Part shown: piece after piece, positions 32,695 to 44,288 of the stretch
How positions within the stretch are numbered: the first letter of the stretch is position 1
How the letters are laid out: each line of letters starts with the position of its first letter
NCBI GenBank assembly: GCA_963989385.1
Contig: OZ022501.1
Span: 99,036,502-99,100,501, forward strand
Length of the DNA stretch: 64,000 nt
DNA from: Ctena decussata
Lineage: Eukaryota; Mollusca; Bivalvia; Lucinida; Lucinidae
Direction: 5' to 3'
Program-made: the position numbers and the translations under genes
Notes under the pieces: generated by a model
Told to the model about the DNA's origin: nothing
Database searches by the model: none
Seen by the model: only the letters and a program-made list of their open reading frames with translations

Positions 32695-33048
32695 TGTTAA
32701 GGGGAAGCAACTCTGCCAATTTCGTTTTGCCTCCCTTTACTTTGATATCAATTCTTGAAGAAATTGGTTCCTCCAGGGGTAGATTTTTTTCTTTTTTGAA
32801 AACATCCCTTTTAGGTGCAAGAAAACGTGTGTAAAATTATAGGCTCGCCCAGACGATTTTAAATTCATGTAATATCATGGCATCTTCTCGAGGAAATCCA
32901 CAATAAGCGCATAGTGTGTTACCGAATTTATTCAGTGAATACGTTGAGGGTTTTTTTTCTTTCCAAAACAATCCGAAAGACTATATTTAGATCTTCGTGA
33001 CAGTTTTGGACGGATCCATATCTTTTAGAACGTTTTGGAATATATATA
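32695..33048 (+). other. Distal 5' unit of gene C
   Basis: Matches 41190-41350 (ATATCATGGCA, AGTGTGTTACCGAATTTATT, AGACTGTTTTGGACGGAT), showing a common duplicated upstream unit. It is cut by the TIR element that follows. Confidence 0.6.
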
Positions 33049-35431
33049 TGTAGGACTCATATCGAGGGTTGGTCCCTGATCGAGGGCCGATTCCACATTG
33101 GGGGCCGATTCTGACAGAACCATCCCACAACGAGGGCCGATTTTACCGTTCGCCGTTTAAACCATTTTGTTTTAGTCAGTTTACGTGGAAAAAGATATGA
33201 TTCAGCAAATATAAGGTGGTCAGTTGAGAGAGTCAAATTACCAATGACAAATACTCAACGAGTGCCTAGTCTAAAACTCTGAAATCCGTGCGGATACGGA
33301 AAAGTCTGGGGGCGATTCGGACGAAGCCAGTCCGAAACGATAGCCGATGGTACCGGTCAGTCAGTTATTTAAGCTCAGTTTATTTGTCTCGGTAAAGTGC
33401 CATTGATATAATTCAGTTGCCGATTGCAACGTATATTTTGCGCGTACTGTTCGAAGGAACGGCGGGAAAAACAACGTGTTTTCTTTAATGTATGAGCAAA
33501 CTGCATGTGTTTCGTTTTTATAACTTCTATATCTATCATTGTGGTACAGTCTTTGTTTCTCCGTTCTTTCTTCTTTTCACCATTGGTGTATATTCCAGTC
33601 CTGAAACAAAAATAGTTGAAAAGAATATCATAGGTCAGTGTTTGTAGTTACATATAGCTGTACATGTACCTATAAACTTGTAAATTCAGACGCCAAGCAT
33701 TCTAAGACGTAGTGGATCAAGCTATTTCCTTTGTAAACAAGAAGTGGTGAGTGTAAACTAGGAGTGATGAGTTCGATCCACCTCACTCTGAGTCATTCAG
33801 ACGGGCTTTAAAATACAGGTCCTGCGTCCGTATGAACTAATTGTTGATGGGACGTGACACTTTAAAGAAACCCCACAGCGTAGCTTCAACAAGGAGTAAA
33901 ACCATGCTCGGAGAACCAACTGTTTCAGGACTTGAATTAGCAGTACAGTCTCTTATCAAACTTAATAAAATTCCAGACAATGTATAAATCACCCAACGAA
34001 TGGCCTCAGTGCCTCGGCGCACACGACATGTCATCAGCGTACAATTTGTCATAAGTGAAGTCTGATCGGAGTCTTTACTTTCCCGACAGCAATCCCTTTA
34101 ACCTAGGCAAGTCGGAGTTCGTAATCAGACTGTACGAATACGCATGCTTATGTGACTGAGCTGTTTGCATATATTATTGCGTACTTTCCCGTCTGTGCCA
34201 CCTTATGTGCATTTCGTGTTGGAAGCTGTGTTCGTAGGACTAAATGACTGTCAAGTTAGCAGTCACTACACACCGCTAGCAGTAAGTGCTGACAGTATCA
34301 CTGATAGCGGCGAGATGTAACTGGTGGTGGTAAACAATGACTGGCAACTGTCTGCTTGAGGGTCATGTAAGTTTTATTCCTGATGGGCAGCTTTAGCAAC
34401 GAAAGCAGGATGTGTTGTTTTGAACCCTTCATTACCATTTAGTCTCTGACTTGTACTTACAGAGATGATTTGTAATTATTCTTGCATCTTCTGAATCTCA
34501 GTGGTCACCAACATCATGTATTTAGCGTGAGATGGTCTCCTATTTAACAATAAAAACAATAATTGGTCGTGTCACGCAAAAAGAATGCTGAGTGTACATG
34601 CAAATAGGTATCACTCCAATCAGCCTGTGAATCCATACAGTCTTGGATTTGTTTTGTGCATTTTGATTTTTAGGATCCAGACATTGGGCGGCCATGATAA
34701 CTTGTACGGATGCGAATGATTGTCTCCGTCTTTACTGTTTGCATATGTTGCGTGATGCGGCCCATTTTATGTTGTTGCTAACTCAGGTGTGCGTGGATGT
34801 GTGAAAACATAAGCTACATTTAAAGCTTTTGAGCTAGTTTACATGGCTTATAAATCTATTTTTGCGTTTATAAAAGTTTTAAACTCAATTTGGTTTCAAG
34901 GTACAGTATGCGTTCGTCGGTCGATAATGTAATTTCAGTGATTGAAATCACTGTTACCACAAGAACTCACATGACATGCACGGCTACTTTCTTTAAGTTC
35001 AAACTTATGCCTTATATTATATATGTTTTCTATAAGCCAAAGCAAATTATTTTTGCGTTTTATTTTAATGAATGTGTTCATGATAGTATTAGAAACAAAA
35101 TTCTGATATGCGATTTCGAAAATTATAGAAATACCTTTTTTTGCGGAAGAAAAAGTCTCTTCAGCTTGACATGTTGTGATATTTTACATTCAACAAAACT
35201 TTTCCTGTTTAAGTGGCAGCCATCTTGGGTAGCTGGAAGTTTGTCTTTAGCGTGACGTTACGGCGCCAAACACACTAACGTCACATGAAACAAGACAACG
35301 TTAGGGCGCAAAAGTATCAATTTCGGCCCTCGATGTGGGAAAAATAAATCGGCCCTCGATCTGCGATGAAATCGGCCCTCGATGTGGAATCGGCCCTCGA
35401 TTAGGGACTGGCCCTCGATCTGAGTCCTACA
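33049..35431. mobile_element. TIR element with repeated CGAGGGCCGAT motifs, 2.4 kb
   Basis: The ends TGTAGGACTCA and TGAGTCCTACA are inverted copies lying in TA repeats, so a TA target duplication is likely. The inverted region extends about 100 bp and consists of repeated TCGAGGGCCGATT blocks: at least three on the left (33080-33150) and five, inverted, on the right (35320-35425). The interior has no transposase-like frame. The block interrupts the upstream unit of gene C, whose halves are contiguous at 41336-41420. Superfamily unclear; Tc1/mariner-like is the simplest guess from the TA site. Confidence 0.75.
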
Positions 35432-35454
35432 TATATATAAAAAAAAACATCTGA

Positions 35455-35947
35455 TCGCTTAATTACACAATACTGATTCACATATTTGCTGTACATGGAA
35501 GGATAACCACGTGTTATAAGCGAGCAAATATGTCATATGCTGTAGGCCCAGTTGTTGTTCATAACGTTTTTCAAAAATGTTGTATAAAATATAGTGCGGT
35601 TTCTCGTCTTTTCCCATTTAGTGTTTTGGCTGGAATATAGTTACTTTAGTTGGCCTTACATGGGGCCTAAGGTCTTTTTTTTTGCCTTTACAAGGTCAGT
35701 CTTTTTTTTCTTTAACTTTTCATACTTTGAAACAAAGCAATGTGCCTTTAGTCATTCGAGTTTAAACACTCGAATTTTATTTTCCGTGTGTATGGACCAG
35801 ATGTGTCAAAATTTAAAACAATCAGAGAAGCACTTTACCACTAATTTATATGTCTCCATGAAACTGTTTTCCTGTCCGTTCTCTGTGTGTAGAATCAAAA
35901 TCAAAACAGTTTTAGCATTACTCTGCCTCACAAGTAAACTCTTCCAA
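35455..35947 (+). promoter_or_regulatory. Upstream block and TATA box of gene C
   Basis: Contains ACACAATACTGATTCACATATTTGC, the TATA box TATAAAATATAG at 35583-35594, and the CGAATTTTATTTTCCGTGTGTATGG block, in the order seen before A, D and E. The frame is open upstream of the homologous ATG by chance. Confidence 0.6.
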
Positions 35948-37611
35948 ATGGAAATAATGAAGCTACTGTTCTACTACTCTGTTGTTTTTCGCATGGTTAT
36001 ATTCTATGGAGCAGCTGCTGCAACATACGAGCAGAAACGCGTGTCAAAACTAGAAGCGATGCGGGAATGCTGTAGAAGAGGAAGTAGCCTGGTGAACTAT
36101 AAAGAAATACAAGAAAACGCTTCTGTTTCAAAGTATCTCGACCAGCTCGAGAACGGTGCTACAGCTTGGATTGATGGTTATGCAGAGTTTTCTCCGTTTC
36201 TACATTGGGAGGGATGTTATTCTATAAGCAATGTATACGCATTTACAAGCAATGTACACGGATTTGCAATGGACGACAGAAGCTTATTTTTGTGTTCAAA
36301 AGAGTGTTTGCGCCTGGATACCAGTACATCTTATATCGGTATAAGAGACAGATCTTGTTACTGTATTGCGTCTCATCCTGACTTAATACCATATTTTTAT
36401 ATAGTAAACCCTTCTTTATGCATTTTTTCTTGTTCCAATAATGACATTGGTTCTTGTGGAGGATATTCGTGTATAGACTTTTACGGGACACTGTTAAAAG
36501 GTGACTCACTTTGGGGACAAAATGAGCCTGCTAATCAGCAGTGTGTCTATTATAATTCGACCTCGTTTCCCATGAAAGCATATACAGCGTCTTGCCAAAC
36601 GTTTTACAGTGATGGATTTTTCTGTAATGACAAGGCTGATTTGGCGCTTGACACCTCTTATTGTAATTACACCATCAGTAACAACGACACACAATATTGC
36701 TTTAAAGCAGAACTTTCGACCAGACAGGAAGCATATAACCGTTGCGAAGAAATAAACGGACATCTTTCTTTTTATAGGAGTTTTTCAGTAACTCTGGGTT
36801 TGGGCAAAAATACAAGTATTGGACAAGTTTATTCCGGAGTTTTATGCTTTCTGACAACCTTACTAGCAATTTAGTTTGTATAGCAGCAACTAAAGTTAAT
36901 AACGTCATTTACTTTGAACCAGATGATTGCTCTGTGGAGAAATATTTTATGTGCAAATACAACAAAACAATTATCTCAACTTCTTCTGTTACACATCAAG
37001 AGGCGGGACAGAACCCGAGAATAACTAAATTCAGACAGCATTTTAGCTTTAACCCAGGTTCAACTATCGGGTACACATCCTTGGCAATTTCCGTTGTCAC
37101 TTTGGCCGTAGCAGTTGTTGTTATCAATCTACTTTACAAATTCAAAAAGTGGATAATGGGCGCTCTTTTACCTCGCATTTCTTCATGTCATTGTGCGGAT
37201 ATTGTTAATCAAAATCCGATAAAGCCTAATGCCGAGAACTACTCACTGGTAAATAATTCCCGTCATTATGCAGTGCCGGACTTTGAAAGTCGTCCACGCG
37301 TTAGTTCTAGTCAGCCTGTGGATAGTGTTAACCAAAATCCGATACAGCGTAATGACGAGAACTACTCACTGTTGAGCAATTCCCGTCATTACGCAGTACC
37401 GGACTGTGAAACTCGTTTACTGAGTACCAAGCGCGAACAACTTAAAGAACAATCTGGTTCTCAGCTTCCCCTTGCAGAATCCTCATTTGTGGAAGAAGGT
37501 CTTTATACTGTCGAACTGCGTCATGTTTATGAAGGACTGTCGGATGACAGACAGCATGCTGCCTATGAAGTTATTTCTCAGTCAAAGGACAGCAAACAAA
37601 AGAGCAAATAA
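35948..37611 (+). pseudogene. Receptor C, CTLD/WSC receptor with one frameshift
   Basis: The start at 35948 matches the ATG context of A and D (CAAATGGAAATAAT). The frame covers the signal peptide, split first CTLD and eight-cysteine WSC domain, then is shifted by a net +2 or -1 between about 36770 and 36812 in the second CTLD. Downstream coding resumes in another frame through the second CTLD, the membrane span (around 37070-37140) and the tail to a stop at 37609-37611. The tail holds two copies of the NQNPI...NYSL...SRHYAVPDF/C module and ends with YEGL-x8-YEVI. It is the only lesion I find, so a sequencing or assembly error is possible and the gene may be functional. AATAAA overlaps the stop codon. 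Confidence 0.8.
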
Positions 37612-39220
37612 AACACAGTACTAGTCTTAAATGGTTTATTTGTCAAAATTTCAGGTCTGACATTCAATTTCAAAATATTTTTTATCAGTATTTGTCTGCA
37701 GCTGTATACCGGGTATGCGTTGCAGATAGGGGCGTTGCCGTAGCTGCATTAGCATTTCAACTAGGAAAATGAGACAGTAACTTTAAGGTGTACTGGTGTA
37801 CCCCATGTTTTCTGCCATATTTATAAACACAAGTTTAGCTTTTGAAAAAGCTTGAGAGGTTATCCCTTAGCAATGAATCTATAGGATGCAAGTGGTAAAG
37901 TAGATAATTGGTCGCTATACAAGTTAATTGTATTTTGTTCTTGGACTTTGTTGAATCTGTAGGTAAGGGGGCGAGTTTGACAGCTTTTTTTTCCCTTTTG
38001 TCTAGTGATTGCTTGTAACAGGCGAGCTTCAGTGCTTTTTAACTTAGATGACCTGTACTGTTTAGTGACAGCTCTTCCTAAGTGGAATGTACTCTCTGGT
38101 TATTGCTTGTATTTGGTGAGATGCTTGTAGTATGTGAGATAAAGTGTCAGGACAAGTTTTATAGCTCACACCTTTGCGATGCTGGGAGGGGCCCTGCACC
38201 TGGGTGCGCCAAAATATGGGAGTAAATACCGGAAAATAGTGGGACCCGTATTTAGCGAAACGAAACGGCGCATAATCGAGTACAACTTGTTATTGATCTG
38301 TACTCTTAAGTGACAACTCTTGGTAGCTGAACTGAACTCTCGGGTAATTGCTTGTATAGGGTGAAATAAAGTGCTCAAGATAAGCTATAAAGATCATGCA
38401 TTAGCGATGCTGGCGAAGAATCTTGCAGCAGGGTGCGCCAAATGTAGGAGTATCGGGAAGTAGTGGGACCCTGTTTCAGCATAAGGAAACGGCGTACAAT
38501 ACAATCGAGTACGAATTCCTAACTTAATATGGTTATCCCCGAGGGGATGACCAATAAACCACATTTGTGTCTTCCTGTTTACCTCCCTGAAAAAAGTAGC
38601 CCTTCCAAATTGGAAAGCTGCTCTTGAAGGAAAGAATTTGTCAACAGTGACGTCATAGTTTTCCTTATAGGAGCTATCCCTGTTAAGAAGAGCGGAATAA
38701 CAAAAAAATAGCAGAATTGCTTCTCCCGGAAGTGTACCTTTTCCTTTTAAAGGAAGTGTTATAACAGCAGGCCTTAAACTGTGGAGCGCAGTCGTGCAGT
38801 GGTGATGTACCCAACTCATAATTGAAGGGTCCCGAGTTCGAATGTCTCCAAGCCCTAGCGTTATGACTTTAAGCAAAGCCACATACCACCCCTCAGCTTG
38901 TCTGTATGTGCATGTATATAGTCTTTAGATAAATGATTATATTACAGAGGAAGCAACTCTTTCATTTTCATTTTGTCTCCCGTCTCAATGGGATCAACTC
39001 TCTTAAAAGAAAACACCTGTTCTCCTTGTAACAAATTATTTCTTTTAAGAGTGCGCGGGGTGGTAGCTTTGATCTCCCGGTCCTCAGGTTTTGTTTGACT
39101 GAGACTCTAAGGCAATGTATCCTTGTGGCCTATGTGTTGGTGGGACGTTAAACCTCACTCCTTTGAGAAAAAAAACTGTAAAGGTTTCGTTGTCAAGGGA
39201 AGCAAACGCTAGGTCATAAA
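37612..39220 (+). other. 3' unit of gene C
   Basis: Homologous to the other 3' flanks, with the tRNA-like SINE segment at 38781-38850, whose B-box region (GAGTTCGAATGTC) is the best kept. It carries an insertion from about 37830 to 38555 containing two diverged ~235-bp tandem units. Confidence 0.6.
38030..38515. repeat. Two ~235-bp tandem units
   Basis: GCGATGCTGG, GGGTGCGCCAAA, AGTGGGACCC and AAACGGCG followed by AATCGAGTACAA(or GAA)TT occur in the same order in two successive units. They lie in sequence not shared with the other receptor 3' flanks. Confidence 0.75.
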
Positions 39221-39528
39221 AGTAAAAAGTATGCAAAGACCAGGAACTGAAACAATCAAAATCCAAAATCCAGCCCTCAAACCATAGTTGGAAACAACTA
39301 AGATTACAAATAATCAAGATACAGAGAACATATGGCCAACCGAGTGAGCAGCTTGTTCCCAAAAGGTGGCCACTCAGCAACCCAAACCGAACCAAAAATA
39401 ATAAGAACATACATAAGGTAAAACATCACAGAAACTCTGACACCAAAAACAGGCAACAGAGAACCACAACAGAACTACCGCCTTGGAACGGTCAGTAATG
39501 AATTACTGGGGGGCTTAAATCTTGTTTC
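39221..39528 (+). repeat. R1 repeat, full copy
   Basis: AGTAAAAAGTATGC to GGGGGGCTTAAATC, inserted in the ...GTCATAAA / CTTGTTCCC... part of the 3' unit. Unit E has only a ~60-bp R1 fragment at the matching point (61593-61654). Confidence 0.9.
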
Positions 39529-39770
39529 CCATTGTTAAAATGGCGGGAAAATCTGGTATACATATAGACCTTAATAAGTGGCAGTTAATTCTGCACAGAC
39601 TTTATGCTGGTTGTTGATTAAACAGAAACGATTGTAAATAAAGCTTAATTATTATTTTGATTATTATTAGTAGTAGTCGTATCCATACTTTCGAGATGCT
39701 TTGAAGTTTCTCTATCAGTTTAGGTAAGTAAAGACATAGAGTGTATGCCCTTGAAGATCGAACTATTGTA

Positions 39771-40007
39771 TGAGCCGCGCCACGAGAAAACCAACTATGT
39801 GGTCGTGCGCCACCGCAGACTCAGATCAGCCTGGCCATCCGCCCAGTCTGATCAGAGTCTTCGCTGTTCGCATGGAGGTAGCGCAATCCCTTAGCTACCC
39901 TTTAAGCACTTAGCGAAGAGTCTGACAAGACTAGGCGGATGCCCAGGCTGATCTGAGTCTGTGCTGGGCGCACAACCACATTATTTGTTTTCTCGTGTCG
40001 TTGCTCA
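39771..40007. mobile_element. GAGCCGCG foldback MITE, copy 1
   Basis: Ends TGAGCCGCGCCACGAGAAAA and TTTTCTCGTGTCGTTGCTCA are inverted copies; the arms continue inward through GTGGTCGTGCGCC / GGGCGCACAACCAC, so nearly the whole element folds. Two more copies are at 62527 and 63110. Confidence 0.9.
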
Positions 40008-40439
40008 AATTTCTAAAAGTTGGGACACCTCAAACAATTATAGTAATTGCCATAAAAATGGAACTGTTTGGTTTTACAATAAATACGTCCGACAGTTGTA
40101 CACAGAAGGTCAAGCAGTGAGAACCCTGATCAGACTGCAGTCTATTCTAGGTCTGCACTGTTTGCTCCACCCTACCTGTCCACTTTAATGTCGTATGATT
40201 TTCATTGCTTGATAATCAAAAATATTTACAGGCCAGTATTTCACGGACATGAATTTGCTATCATGCAAAACCCGTGATAGACATTATGAGTGTTTCCGCC
40301 TCATTATCAATTATCATAAAAGTTGAACTCCACCCTCCCTGTCCATGCACGTTAAACGTTTTGCATGATCGGCCTGTAAATATTTTGATTATTAAGCAAT
40401 GAAAATCGTACGACATTAAAGTGGACAACTACAACATTC

Positions 40440-41394
40440 GTGTTTTGCTTGAAACGAATAGGGCTGGCTAGTCACTTCATGGAAGTCGGTTGGTTTGCTG
40501 TTTTGCACTTAACGTTTCTTTGAACTGAGGATTGTCAGGTTAAACCTTCCCTCGATATTTCTAAAGTTGGTTTGCCGATATCCAAAAGGGTTGACTCATT
40601 TGGGAGCAGTCCATCTTAGCTCCAGTCTGTCCATATTCATACGATAACTCTTATCTGTTGCCTTAAAGAATTTTACGACTGTATTAGTACTTTATAGGCC
40701 ATCAGGTGAGGCTGGCTATAAACGGTGAACATCGTAAAGGAAAAACTTTTGTATGGCGAACCGAGAAATTTCTTTCTCATCCAGAGGATAATAGTCTACT
40801 GAGATTTTTGTGTCCGATTTTCTCTTTTCACTATTTTTATTTATTTATTTACTTATTTATTTATTTATTTATTTATTGAAGATAACAAAACAGGGCAGTA
40901 ACACTTCTATAGTATGTTATGTATTCAAAGAGAGAATCGCAACTTCTCTACAGTACACTGTCTTATAACAGTGGGGCTGAAAACAAAAGTTCCCCATGGG
41001 GAGAGAGGTGGGTGTTCTTGAGGTGGGGGATCTAATAAAAAAAATCCGATAATGTCTTCCATTATAAGTCATGTCTGCAAAATGCCATAGAAAATGTATG
41101 TAGATTACATGCCAGCCTTAGGATTTTACATCCATACATTTTGAACTTGGGGATGAGAAATAAGATCGAAATATTTAAGTGACTCTTCCTGTGTAATATC
41201 ATGGCAACCTTTCTTGATGATATCCGCCACAACTGAATAGTGTGCTACCGTATTTATTTAGTCATACGAAAAAAATTTTTGCTTTCAAAACAAGTCCAAA
41301 AGTCTAGATCCGTCTTGTAAAACAGATCTAGATCTTTGAGACTGTTTTGGACGGATAATTATTTTTGAGATAAAACGTTTTCAAAGTAGCTAGA
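40440..41394. other. No gene; duplicated flank
   Basis: Matches 62930-63640 (CTTAGCTCCA, TGTATGGCGAAC, TTTCTTTC(T/C)CATCC). It includes an (ATTT)n microsatellite at 40837-40877. No coding sequence. Confidence 0.6.
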
Positions 41395-41480
41395 TTACAC
41401 AATACTGATTCACACGATATCTGCGATGATATAGGAAAGATAAACACCTGTCTTATTACCAAATAGATACGTAAGGGACG
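41395..41480 (+). promoter_or_regulatory. Orphan fragment of the receptor upstream unit
   Basis: ATTACACAATACTGATTCACACG to CTTATTACCAAATAGATACGTAAGGG matches the start of the upstream blocks of A, C and E and then ends abruptly before the TATA box position. No receptor gene follows. Confidence 0.6.
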
Positions 41481-41754
41481 CGTCATTTATTATCTGGTGG
41501 GGGCCGGGTACATTCTCACATGTTCACTAAAATTTTTCCGACCCCCCTCCCAGTGTCACCAGAATTATTCCCCCCCCCCCATCCCCCCAGATAGGTGACA
41601 AAATGACAAAAAATTTTAAGACCTCCCACCCAAGCTACCCTTCACTCAGACAACACACACACCATATTACCTATTTTATGTCAGACTGACCTCAACAAAA
41701 CCTGTATGAAACACAACAAAAATTTTCTTTCTCGGACAGTGCTAGTTATATATA

Positions 41755-42450
41755 CTGCTCACAAAAAAGTAGGGGATATTATGACATAGGAACGAGTACA
41801 AAAAATAATAATAATGGCAGGGTTAGTTTATTGTTGTATATTGACAGAACACTATTCAAGTAACAATATTCAACTAGAACAGAAACAGTCACAGCAAGTC
41901 ATATGACCTAGAGCAGCACATAAAGGACTAAGGGGTCTACACCTCAGTTTCGCATCGGCGAAAAACATTCTTTTGGACCCTCCGAGTCTGTGAATAATAA
42001 AATTCTTCATACATTTCCAAACTAAATACACCCACTTTGGTAGGCTTTATTGCGTCATTTAAGGTGTATGGCCGTTACAAATGTCAACATATGTGAGACA
42101 ATTCACCATACAATGGTATCTTTTACGCCTACCATTTTCTCCTGTGATTAAACCACATGAAAAAAGTATCTGTATCTTGTTATCTGAGGCATTAGGCGTC
42201 GGTCTTAATAAACTTTGCATTAAAATTATAAGCCATTACTGCGCTGAATTCGTGCGAAATTTGGGTGTCGGTCCCTTGTCTACTCCCAATTTACTCTAGG
42301 TCACGTGACAAGCTCAATCGTTTCAATATTCATATTTAGGGTCTCTATGAATATTTGTTTTATGAATTATAACAGTTTAATATTCATCTTATTATTTTCC
42401 TTACTTCTGCTGTCTTAAATGTCTTAATATCCCTTACTTATTTTGAGCAG
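41755..42450. mobile_element. Tc1/mariner-like non-autonomous element, 696 bp
   Basis: The ends CTGCTCACAAAAAAGTAGGG and the inverse of CCCTTACTTATTTTGAGCAG pair over about 30 bp and are flanked by TA on both sides. No transposase frame is visible. The left part of a second copy starts at 63821. Confidence 0.8.
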
Positions 42451-43140
42451 TATATGTATTCGTAGTTTTTTTGTATTTTTTAGGGAATTAAAACCTAGTG
42501 TCATGTGCAAACAATTGCGCGTCAGCGCGGACGGATATGACTCTTTACCTTACAACCCAATGTACTTAGTGAATTTTATAATATCTGTGCGAACAGGACT
42601 TTTGCAAGTAAGAGGTGACTTCAAGTTTTGTTGCGCTGATACGCCATTGGATTAAATACCTTTCATGTCATAAAGTCAAGGTCGAGTTGTTTCCCTTACA
42701 CTGGCAAGTAAATGTCAGGGGCCTGATATATGTATGTTTAGTATTAAAACGTTGAATCAATGTTGATTCAGCGTCATGACATTGAATCAACGTTGATTCG
42801 ATGCTGATTCAAGGTTGTGTGTTTGCTGGGACCATTTTTTGCAGATGTTTGCAATAAATCTGAAGTGTAGCATCGGACCTGAATTAGTCCTGAATTTTTT
42901 TTTCGGACCGGTCCTGGGTTGAAACACATTGACAATGAAAAGATTAGCCTGTGTGTATGATATGTTAGAGCGCCGGAAACTACCGCAAAGTTCTAAGAAT
43001 GGGGACACATAGAATAACTACAGTAATTGTTCTAAAGGTGGAGCGCTTTGGTTTTGCAGTGCAGAAAAACTTTCCTATGCTTAAAGTTAGAACTGCTTGA
43101 GAGTTGAGGCTTATATGTATATTGTGATTGCCACTGTGTT
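42451..43140. other. No gene recognised
   Basis: Contains the short repeated phrase GTTGATTCA four times around 42750-42812. Nothing else supported. Confidence 0.5.
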
Positions 43141-43438
43141 TAAGCCCCCAGTAATTCATTACTGACCGTTCCAAGGCGGTAGTTCTGTTGTGGTTCTCTG
43201 TTGCCTGTTTTTGGTGTCAGAGTTTCTGTGATGTTTTACCTTATGTATGTTCTTATTATTTGTGGTTCGGTTTGGGTTGCTGAGTGGCCACCTTTTGGGA
43301 ACAAGCTGCTCACTCGGTTGGCCATATGTTCTCTGTATCTTGATTATTTGTAATCTTAGTTGTTTCCAACTATGGTTTGAGGGCTGGATTTGGATTTTGA
43401 TTGTTTCAGTTCCTGGTCTTTGCATACTTTTTACTTTT
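43141..43438 (-). repeat. R1 repeat, full copy
   Basis: Inverse of the copy at 39221, from TTTAAGCCCCCAGTAATTC to GCATACTTTTTAC. Confidence 0.9.
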
Positions 43439-43933
43439 ACTGGTTTATTACATGTTTTTTCTCATATGCCACCTGCGAGTGGCCTGAGAGTGACTTAAAA
43501 ATAAAGTTCTGTTCTGTTCTGTTCTGGTCAATTGTCCAATGGATCTGGATTAAATGACAAACCGTGTAGACCCTGATCGGACTGCTCCTTAGTCTGATAG
43601 AAGGAGCAGTCCGATTTGGGTCCGCACTGATTGTTCAGCCATATTTTGTCCCAATACTTAGACTATCTGCGGTATTAAAAAAAATACTAGATATCAATAA
43701 TAGCAACTAAATTTAAGCAGAATAACCTAGTCGAGTCTTTTCAACATACAATGCCCAAGCGGGTGCAATAGCTTTTAATGTCTCTATGTATTTACCACTG
43801 TTACCTCTTTCTTTCTGAAACTAACTCTAACGCCATGCCCGGTCTCTCTTCAGCTTTATCTAAAAAATGTCGCGTCAGCTTGTTGTCTCCGATGCCGCCG
43901 TATTTACTTTTCCTTATTCTTTTATATGGCTAA

Positions 43934-44166
43934 AATGATGGTGATGTCAGAAATGGCGGCATCGTGAGACATCAGAATACGAGGCAAACTTATTGCGCTC
44001 CTCAAAATGCTTATAGTAATATTCTTCTGTATATAGGAAATGATGGGTGTAACATACTGATTGCATATACCCTAAAAACTTCGCTCGATGATGCCAGTAA
44101 CCTGACCAAAGGACGAGTTACACTTTACTATTGCAATGTGCCCACTGAAAATGCCGATTTTCGAAG
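43934..44166 (+). other. Unrecognised open frame, exon-like
   Basis: A frame open from a TAA at 43931 to a TAG at 44167, with a cysteine and tyrosine-containing composition that looks protein-like (ILLYIGNDG, GRVTLYYCNV). It ends next to CGAAGGTAGGC, a weak donor-like site, and begins after GATGTCAG, a possible acceptor. No family is recognised. Confidence 0.2.
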
Positions 44167-44288
44167 GTAGGCAGATAACCACAAAAACATGCAGAAATGT
44201 TAGCTATATATTTCTAGTTTATTCTATACGATTTCATTTTCCCGTATTTTAATGCCTTTTAGGTTAATTTTGCGGTTGAATACATGTA

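Noticed and set aside
35594..35947. N-terminal extension of receptor C (start at 35594)
   Set aside because: The frame is open by chance through the promoter block; the start at 35948 matches the family start and gives a signal peptide.
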